From Mesostigma viride (Eukaryota; Streptophyta; Mesostigmatophyceae; Mesostigmatales; Mesostigmataceae), in contig RPFO01000016.1 of the NCBI GenBank assembly GCA_009746045.1, positions 1,661,920 to 1,725,919 on the forward strand: a stretch of 64,000 nucleotides of DNA. The letters run 5' to 3'. Position 1 is the first letter of the stretch. The number at the start of each line of letters is the position of its first letter. Below, in pieces: positions 31,960 to 41,600 of this stretch. The translations under genes were made by a program, and so were the position numbers. The notes under the pieces were generated by a model. That model searched no databases. It saw only the letters and a list, made by a program, of their open reading frames with translations, and was not told where the DNA came from.

Positions 31960-32624
31960 CCTCCATGTCACCTGAGAAGTTCTATGTCCCTAGTAGCGAT
32001 TTCATACGTCTGCCATTACAGTAGAGGACAGCTCGGATGAGGATTACATCCCCATCTAGTGCTTAACGGTTGGGGGATGATGCAGACGATATTTGTTTCA
32101 ACTTTTGTGTAATTATTTTCTAATGAGATTAGCATAGTACTCCGTGGCATGCCTTTGCGCATGACACGCAAGTACTTACTTACTTACTTACTTAATTTCA
32201 TACCAATTTATTAATTCATTAGTTAATTAATTAACTAAACACTTGCTCCCTTTGGGTTATCACGGAGTATTAACCCCAATGAATGGATGGATGAACAAAC
32301 AATCCTACCGGTTCTATTCTATGCATCTAACTTTTATACCAATGAGACAACCAGCACAGGCCAGAAATCTGGAACATCCGGCCCATGATAGCTCTACCCT
32401 ACTGTCATCTTATCCTCATCAGTATTTTATATCAAAGAGACAACCAGCGCAGGCCAGAAATCGGGAGAATCCGGACCATGGTAGCTCGAGCCTCAGTAAT
32501 TTATATAGCCACATCTATCAAGGCCACCAAGGTCATCCATTCCATCCCATGTTCCCCTCCCACTGAGGACTTATGCTCACGTGACGCAGTCACGTGTACA
32601 TTAATTAATGGATGAATGAATTAA
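31960..32624 (+). mobile_element. Stack of retroelement 3' ends abutting the HPAT stop codon
   Basis: In order: coding tail SAITVEDSSDEDYIPI* remnant (32,010-32,060) with its (TTAC)n end (32,190); family-C 3' end with only three or so TGGA units (32,225-32,320); two blocks ARNLEHP/ARNRENP-like (32,345-32,500); and the hairpin CACGTGACGCAGTCACGTG (32,578-32,596) with an ATTA-rich tail ending directly beside the HPAT stop codon. Confidence 0.65.
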
Positions 32625-35600
32625 TCAAGGCCACTCGGGGAAGGACGCGGTTGCCTCATTGAGCATCTCGATGAGCTGCACGGTCGCGCTGGGCGTGCCC
32701 TTGGGGGGGAGTGGCAGGTTACGTGGGAGAGGCCTGGCCATGTAGTCGCGCTGCACGGGAAACATTACAGTCCAAGGAAGAGAAGGGGAAACACAAACAT
32801 TTATTTATTCCAGGAATAGTTGTCTCACTTAATATTATGTAGAAACCAAAAGGACAAGGTCAACAAGAAGGGGAAAACAAAAGGACAAGGTAAACAGGTT
32901 GTGAGGGAGTGGCTTGGCCATGTAATCGCGCTGGGCGGGGGAGGACGGTCCGAATGGACATGACGAAGAGCAAAAAACACATACTATCACAGATAAATGT
33001 TACAGTCAGTGACGCGGTCAAAGGATCAGAAGCAAGGCTGCGCCGTGGGCACGGCCAAATGGGCATGATCGATGGCATCACCACAGATCAGATCTAGTTG
33101 TGCGATAGGTGTCGACAATTTAGGGTGGTAAACGGGAAAGTTGAGGGTGGCCCCAGGATTTCAAGGTCAATCCAGTCCAGGAAAGGACAATCCAATGGTC
33201 GCAAGTCATGCTTTGCGACGACAACAAGATATACTACGCACCCAGGGGATGTGATTCATATACTGTGCACTCACGAGATGTGTGTGTAAGTGATTGATAA
33301 ATAATTAACTCAATTACGCGCAGTCCCGTTGGGGAGCCGAGAGATGTGATGGAGCAGCGGACACGCCCAAGAAGACGGTAACAAGGCAGGTTAGGCGGTC
33401 AAGGGATCCGTTCCAACATGTGATGTGCGGTATGCCTGGCCCAAGTGGACCCAACCAGCGACATGATAGCAAGAGTAATGAAGGTTGTGTCAGGAAATCA
33501 GTAGCAGCACCGAGTGGACAGTATCGGCCTGCCTTAAGTGGCAGGAGTTGAAGGGTGGGAGAGGTGCCACCGTCACGAGCAAAGGAGCGCCAGCGCCAAG
33601 GTAGAGAAGCCTAGTCCAACTTATACTGCACGATGATCAGTAGAATACTGCGCTGAGATGCTCTCTGTGCACAGAAAGATTTATTTGTTGGATATGCACA
33701 GAGAACTATAAATATTTAGAATGCAGTATACTATGGAATAGACTATTGTAGCAGTACACTATGGTATGATACTATTGTAGCAGTATACTATGGTATGATA
33801 CTATTATAGCAGTACACTATGGTATGATACTATTGTAGCAGTACACTATGGTATGATACTATTGTACTACACTGTAGTAGTATGTTAGTAGTACTAGTAC
33901 AGTGTCGTATGTACAAGAGTACCCTTGAGTGTGAGCACGCTCCTCAGCCTACATGCACGGTGCATCCACAGCCTACATGCACGGTGCACGCAGCGTTAAT
34001 CTACGACCCGTGCAGCCATGCGCATGCATGTGCTTTGTACTCAATACGACAGTGTCAACCGCAGTGTCCTTCTAAACAGCCCAAATTCCTACCGCTTCGC
34101 AAGGCAACACCCTTCACCATCTCCCACCAGTTAACCAACCGCACAAGAGGTTTTTACAAGGGTTGCATCAGTACCTTGTCAAAATGCCAGGGACCAACTT
34201 TGCCCGGGGTGTGGTTGCCATCCAGGTCAAAATCACACCCTGCGGGGACCCGGGGAGTTTGGCGCCAACCACAGGGGGGACCCAGGAAATCGCGCAGACC
34301 ACGAGAACCCGGATTGCGCAGCCACGAAAACACGGAGAGCACCCAAATGAGTGGCACGCCCACAATATAAGCAAACAAAATAGGCACGGTTATGGTCAGT
34401 ATGGATGGCAACTTGGCCATCTCATCCATTGCTGTGGCTCGAAGCTGCTCTCATGCTGGCTTTCGCCAACCGCGGCAGCCATACTCTTTCTTACTACCTC
34501 TTCTTTATCACCGCAACGCTCGCCCTAACCGTCACAGTATCCATGAACCTCCCAGTAGGCCTTCATTCAGGATGTGAAGAAACCCTTCTGGGGGGTTCTA
34601 TAGCGCAAACACACTCCCGGTACGTGTATTGCAGGATGTGGGGAGCTTATTGATGTTCACACCAGGAGGGTGTGGCAGCGTGGATGCGCGCACCGTACTA
34701 TGCTACAGTATGTACAGTGCAGTAGCTGGGAAGATTCTTGTTGTCAATCAAGAAGGTACTTGACCGCTGATGAACGCACCATACGTACTTGACCGCACAT
34801 GAACGCACCGTACGTATAGTGAAGGATGTAAAACGTCGACAGGTCCTTGTCCCACGGCGTCTGCGCAGCCAGCTTGGGCTCCAGATCGTGCTTCAGCCCA
34901 AACTGGAACAAGGGAGGAAAGGGAGATAAGGCAGAAGAGGGTAAAGAGAAGGGTGAGAGGACAGAGGCTCCAGGTCATGAGTCCGCCCAAACTGGAACAA
35001 ATTGGAAGTATGTAAAGGCAGAACAAGCTAGACAGGAGGTAAGAAAAGGCAGGCTCCAGATAATGTTTTGAGCCCAAACTTGGGGGGCGGGGAGGGGCGG
35101 GGGGGGGGGAGGCACAGAAAACAAAGGTAATGCGTCAGCCCAAACTCCAACGAGGCAGAATGAAGATAAGGCCAAATCAAGGGATAAGGGGGGCGGGAGA
35201 TGGGCTCCAGGTGATGCTTCCGTCGAATTGGGAAAGGAAGTGCGGGCAATATAGGCAATGCCTCAGGCCAGCTAGGACATTTTAGACATTTTGTAGGACA
35301 TTAGTCTTAAAGGCATTTTCGGGAGAAAGTGGGGGGAAAGACAGGAAGAAACAGGGAGAGGTGGGGGATCAAATTCTTTAAAAAGCCGTACCAGGCTTTC
35401 AAAGAATTTGTTTTTAGCTGGTACCAGGCTCCCAAACATCTCCATCTCTAGCACCCATCCCCACACCTGGTCGCCCTCTCTCTAGCCACCATCCACCTGG
35501 AATGCAGAAGAACAATGTTCTCCTATTCCCTTAGATCGCCAACAAAAAATGAACTCCTCCTTTTCCCTTGCTTCCCCCTTTCTTTTCTCTTCATCGCCCC

Positions 35601-38600
35601 ACTCACCATGTGTGCCGTGAGCGAGTAGCCGTACATCTCCAGCACCCATCCCCACGCCTTGTTCGCCTCCGCGTCGGTCTTGATCGCGATGGAGACGTTC
35701 AGCCACATGTCAGCCATGCGCGCGAGGTCATATTTGTTGACAAAGTTGGGCGAGTTGCCGATCGGGTCCATCAGGTCAATCTCCTCGTCCTGAAGGGCAT
35801 GTGCGGCAAAGTGGTGGTTGGATGAACACAACCAGGTGGTTAGGGACTTTGCCGATCGGGTCCATCAGGTCAATATCCTCGTCCTGGAGGGCATGCGTGG
35901 CCTTGAGATCATCGGGGTGGGGGAAAATAGGATGAGATGAGAACGCTTCAGTGAATGGGGAAGTCGACGAATCGGATTTAACTTGCATGCGCCACTCTAG
36001 CTATGCTAGTTACCTGTTCACTATACCAGTTGTGTATAGTGAACAGGACCGCCGGGGGGGGGCGGGGAGGGGGGGGCGCTTGGGGTGAACAGAGCGGATG
36101 TGCTGCGGAGAGGCAGCGTGCGTGTCCCACCCACCGTTGCCTGGTGGCCGATGAACTTGCGCACGATCGGCTTGTAGTCCTTTGGTTGGATGTAGAAGAA
36201 GGGGAAGGCAACCGGGACATCGCCGCGCATCAAGTTTGGCAGTGGGCGCAGGAAGATGTGGTCCGGCTCCGCCATCAGGATGTACTTCTCGGGGATGGTT
36301 TCGATGTACCTGTTGTTGTTCGATGATTAGGGCAATAATGGGCGGGGGCGCAAGCAACCGTGGGGGCGTTGAGGTGAGGGCTCGAGGATGTACATCTCGG
36401 GCATGGTTTCGATATGCTAGCTGTTGTAGGGGGTAGGTGTGGAAGCAGAACTGGTGGAGGTGATGTGAAGGGGAGGCCACGAGTATATCTCGGGGACCGT
36501 TTCATGTGTGGGGATGAAAGCAGACAGGGGCATAGATGAAGGGGCAGGAGCAGCAGGGCATGAGGATGTGGTTCTCAGGAGGGGTCTCGATGTACCTCCT
36601 GTGGAGATGAAAGCAGAAGTCAAAAGAGTGGTAGTATGGAGGGAGTGGCAGCGTGGTAGGTGTGGGAATGAGGACCTATCTCTTGGGGATGGTTTCGATG
36701 TACCCTATGTTTTGATACAAGCAGACGAGGGCATGGGCAGGAGCAGGGGGGGCTAGTCTTACAAGGCCGGAGAGGGCGCAGGTTTAACATAGCCCACATG
36801 CATGTAGTTTGGCACATCCATGTCATCCCTTGGATGGCTGGCAACGAAACGGCTGCCAAAAAATGACTCACACGTCACAAGAAACACACACTAGAAAAAA
36901 GAAGTCAAGTATTACTCACTGGCTTTGGTGCAATACGACCCTGTGTGGTGATACTCGTGCATCTGGCATCATGGAATGAAGAACGGTCCACTACCAACCA
37001 AACGCACACAATACAATGAACCGACACTAGTCTCAATGAACAGGCCCTATACAATACCATTAACGGGCCCTAGACAATACCATTAACAGACACTAGACGA
37101 TACCGAGTAGTCGAGTCTCCACGGACACTAGAGGCTATCGGCGCCACCCACTTGTGGCACCACTGGATGAACGCGTAGGGTCGCGAGAGGACCACAAAGC
37201 CATGGTCGTTGTCCAGCTGGTCCACCACCACAGTAGGGATCTCGTCCATCAGGTCGTCCGACACGCCCGAGTGAAGAAGCCGGGTGAAGCCTCCCATCGT
37301 CTCTGAAGGTTGAAAAACAGACAGCGGAAGATGGGGGCGGTAGCAAATGGGGGCGCACGAGGAAAGATGTTGGACAAGGGGCCGTATAAAGGGGGTCCAG
37401 AAGACAGCCACCCAAGACAGAAGATTGCCTCTCTCCTAAAGGGGAATCACATCAGAACGCGGCACCAGGAAATCAGGGCAACCGGGCATAGGGGCAAATG
37501 GGAAGACCGCTTCGTCAGGAGTCCAGGGTTTACAGTTTAAGAAGTCAAAACAAAGCCGCCCATCGCCTCAGTCGAACGTCACGTGTGATTGAGGCATGTG
37601 GGAAAACTGGATAATCGAGATTATATCGCATACTTCGTACATCACGTGTGATGGGGGCACGTGGACCAGGCGACAAGAGGGAACTATGAAACAAAGCCGC
37701 CCATCGCCTCTGTCGAACGTCACGCGATGACATTACAGGGAAATCGTATAATATGGATGGGCTCAAGGCACCATCACAAGGGTAGAAGGCTTAGGGAGAA
37801 AACACTATTTAATATAAACTTGGGGCAAGTTGGGGCACAGCAACGTCCTTCCACCGGTAGTAGGCGACGCACTCACACACAATACTACACTATAGTGGCC
37901 GGAAACACACACACACACATACACACACACCAGCTACATCACCTAGATGCCTCCACTCACCTGTGTCGTCGGCCGCTTTCTGCTTCTTCCACCAGTAGTA
38001 GGCGATGCGTGACTGCCAGCGCGTGTACTTGGCGGCGTTGCTCGTCATGATTGTGTGATACGCGCGCGACTTGCCCTTTTGAATGTTCTTGCTGGTGATA
38101 AGGGCATGGGGTAGAAGACAAGGTAAGGGGATAGTGGAGGCGTGGTCCCATGAGCACAAGGTAAGGGGATAGTAGAGGCGTGGTCCCATGAGCACAAGAT
38201 AAGGGGATAGTGGAGGCGTGGTCCCATGAGCACAAGGCAAGGGGATAGTGGAGGCGTGGTCCCATGAGCACAAGGTAAGGGGATAGTAGAGGCGTGGTCC
38301 CATGAGCACAAGGTAAGGGGATAGCAGAGGCGTGGTCCCATGAGCACAAGGTAAGGGGATAGTGGAGGCGTGGTCCCATGAGCACAAGGTAAGGGGATAG
38401 TAGAGGCGTGGTCCCATGAGCACAAGGTAAGGGGATAGTGGAGGCGTGGTCCCATGAGCACAAGGTAAGGGGATAGTAGAGGCGTGGTCCCATGAGCACA
38501 AGGCAAGGGGATAGTGGAGGCGTGGTCCCATGAGCACAAGGTAAGGGGATAGTAGAGGCGTGGTCCCATGAGCACAAGGTAAGGGGATAGTGGAGGCGTG

Positions 38601-41600
38601 GTCCCATGAGCACAAGGTAAGGGGATAGTAGAGGCGTGGTCCCATGAGCACAAGGTAAGGGGATAGTGGAGGCGTGGTCACATTAGCAGGGCGGGGGGGA
38701 AGGACTAACTCGGGACTAACTTGGGCCTTTACATGACACTTACTATGTGGTTGCCCAATTCCGTTACGTATAAATAATCGGGGACCTTAAGTGTGGGCAT
38801 GGAAGGAATGAGCGTCCAAAAAACATATCGGTGCTTGTTGTGTTTGGTTGTTCATGGGTGGGATGTGGGCGTACGGGGATGCCGTCACTACAGCGATGCA
38901 GGATTACTTGAAAAAGAGTGCACGAGCTTTGCAGGGTGAAGGCCAAACAAGAGGCACGAGCTGTGCAGGATGAAGGGCGAGCAAGGAGCAGGAATTTTGC
39001 AGGATGAAGGGCGAGCCAGGGGCAGGAATACTTGAGAAAGGGCGCACGTATTGTGCAGGATGAAGGGCGAGCAAGGAGCAGGAATACTTGAGAAAGGGCG
39101 CACGTATTGTGCACGATGAAGGGCGAGCCAGGGGCATGATGGAGACGAGCGTCCCGAGAAACAAGCAGCAACAAAACACGGCAGCGACGACGCTTGTCGG
39201 TATCCTAGTAGCAGTGGGCAAGGCTGGCACGCTTGGAGGTGTTGCTGCAGGACAAGCAGGACTCCCTTACACCAACATCGGGATAAAGTTGTGGGGTAGG
39301 ATGTAAGAAGTTATGTGGTGGAGTTCAACTAGTAAGGAATTTGGAAGTTATATGGTGGAATGTTAGAAGCTATACTATACAGGCGATGGAAACACGAGAG
39401 AATTCGGAAGTTATATGGTGTAATGTTAGAAGCTATACTATACAGGCGATGGACACACGAGAGGTCCCAGAGATTATAGGTACCAGCAAACAGCGGAGAC
39501 ATGAACAGAAAGGGAGGAATGAAAGGGCGGCTTCCCTGCCCGGCAGCGCGGTGGCTTCCCTGCCCGGGTTCCCAGGGAAGGGACAGGAAGGGGACAGGTG
39601 AACCAACCCTACGGATAAAGCGAGGCGTACGCTCACCCGCCCAGGTCCCGGTGCAGGGACCCTGATGTCCACGTGACGTGCTTGCCCCGGTTGGCGGTTG
39701 AATAGGAGATCGTGGGGTGCGCCTGCCACTTGAGCCTGTTCCATAGAAAGTACCGTATGGAATCGAACCAATAACATTATGCTTGCAAAGCATACGTAAG
39801 CCATGTAGGCACGGCCGGTATTCATGTTGGGTGAGAGCCCGCACGCACGCCTTTCACTCAAGCTTGTTTTACATGGACTACATATAGGGAACATTTACAG
39901 CACGCGATGGGTCAAAGACTGTTTGAGTTAGAGCCCACACGCATGCCTGCCATGTGAGAATGTTTTTTAAAAAGTACATATAGGGAACATTTACAGCACG
40001 GTTGGGATACAGCATGTTTGAGTTAGAGCCCGCACGTGTGGCTGCCACTTGAGCCTGGAAGAGAAAACAAGACACTGAAAAGCTTACCCTACACCCTATG
40101 GTTTTGCCTCAGGGCCAGAACCCACATATGTGAGCAACAGCCCTTCTAGCAGCAATACAGATGCAGCAGCCCAACCAACAAAAATAACGATACACGTACC
40201 AACAGATATATGCACCCAACACACAGCACCCAACTCAAAGTAAGTACCCCATTTAAAGACAGGACCCAACTCAAATTACCTATCGTCCGACATCCGCGTC
40301 GCGCCGATGCGATGAGACCCAGCCAACCACAGTACCCTCAACTTCATCAACGGCTGCAATGAAACCCGGCCAATCACAGTACCCTCAACCTCCCCATTCC
40401 GCAAACTTCATCGACGGCTGCAATGATCGCGTTGAAACGCAACTGATTGTACTATCCGCGACTTCATCTGCATTCGCTGCAATAAGTTCATTGGTGGCCC
40501 CCATCGAATAGTATCATCCTGGCTCATCCTGTATCATCCCATACAATAGTATCGTGCCGAATGGTATCATCCTGGCTCATCCTGTATCATCACATACAAC
40601 AGTATCGTGCCGAATGGTATCATCCTGGCACATGCATGCCACCGCTTGGTAGCTCCCCATTCCCCAACGAATACTATAATCCTGGCACATGTCAAATATT
40701 TTCGATATCATATATATTCATGGAGAATGATAAATTACGGAGGTGAGAGTGGCATCATATATGCGCATATATATACCACCAGCAGCTGCACCGAACCAGT
40801 AACTCGTCCATGAGCTACTATTTCACAGGCTAGGCTAGGAGCGCCACCATGCTGGAATACGGCCCCATTCCACCACGCCAGGCTAGGAGCGCCGCCATGC
40901 TGGAACACTGCCCCATTCCACCACGCCAGGCTAGGAGCGCCACCATGCTGGAATACTGCCATTCTACCACGCCAGGCTAGGAGCGCCGCCATGCTGGAAC
41001 ACGGCCCCATTCCACCACGCCAGGCTAGGAGCGCCACCATGCTGGAACACTGCCCCATTCCACCACGCCAGGCTAGGAGCGCCACCATGCTGGAATACGG
41101 CCCCATTCCACCACGCCAGGCCAGGAGCGCCACCATGCTGGAACACGGCCCCATTCCACCACGCCAGGCTAGGAGCACGAACATCTACCCACCCACCTCA
41201 CCAGCAGGGTACGAGACAAGCTGTGATGTACCCGAAAACCCATCCACCTTGCCACAGTTGCGACCAGCCAATTAGTAGAAAACATGCTAATGTCCTAGTC
41301 AATTTACACAAGCACACAAAAGATACACATATACATTAGTACGAGATAAACACACTCGAATCGTAGTCGATATGTATTTATACAACTACATATTGCAGCA
41401 TTAAGCAGACAACTGCTCACCAGCAGCTGTGTGCTGGCTGGCCGCCGCAACCCTTGCCGTGCGCGTCCGCACACCAGACCCAGGTGTTGCACTTCTTGAC
41501 GCCCGGGCCTGCCTTTGCTGCTTGCGAACGACACGATTCGCAGCAGGCGTCCGCCGTGGGCTGGATGTTGGCCGTGCCTTCCGTCACCAGGTCGCCCCAG

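Noticed and set aside
37890-38681. 263-, 218- and 202-codon ORFs with YPLTLCSWDHAST repeats
   Set aside because: All three minus frames are open through the 38-bp minisatellite, which lies in an HPAT intron; only the first about 43 codons of exon 5 are real.
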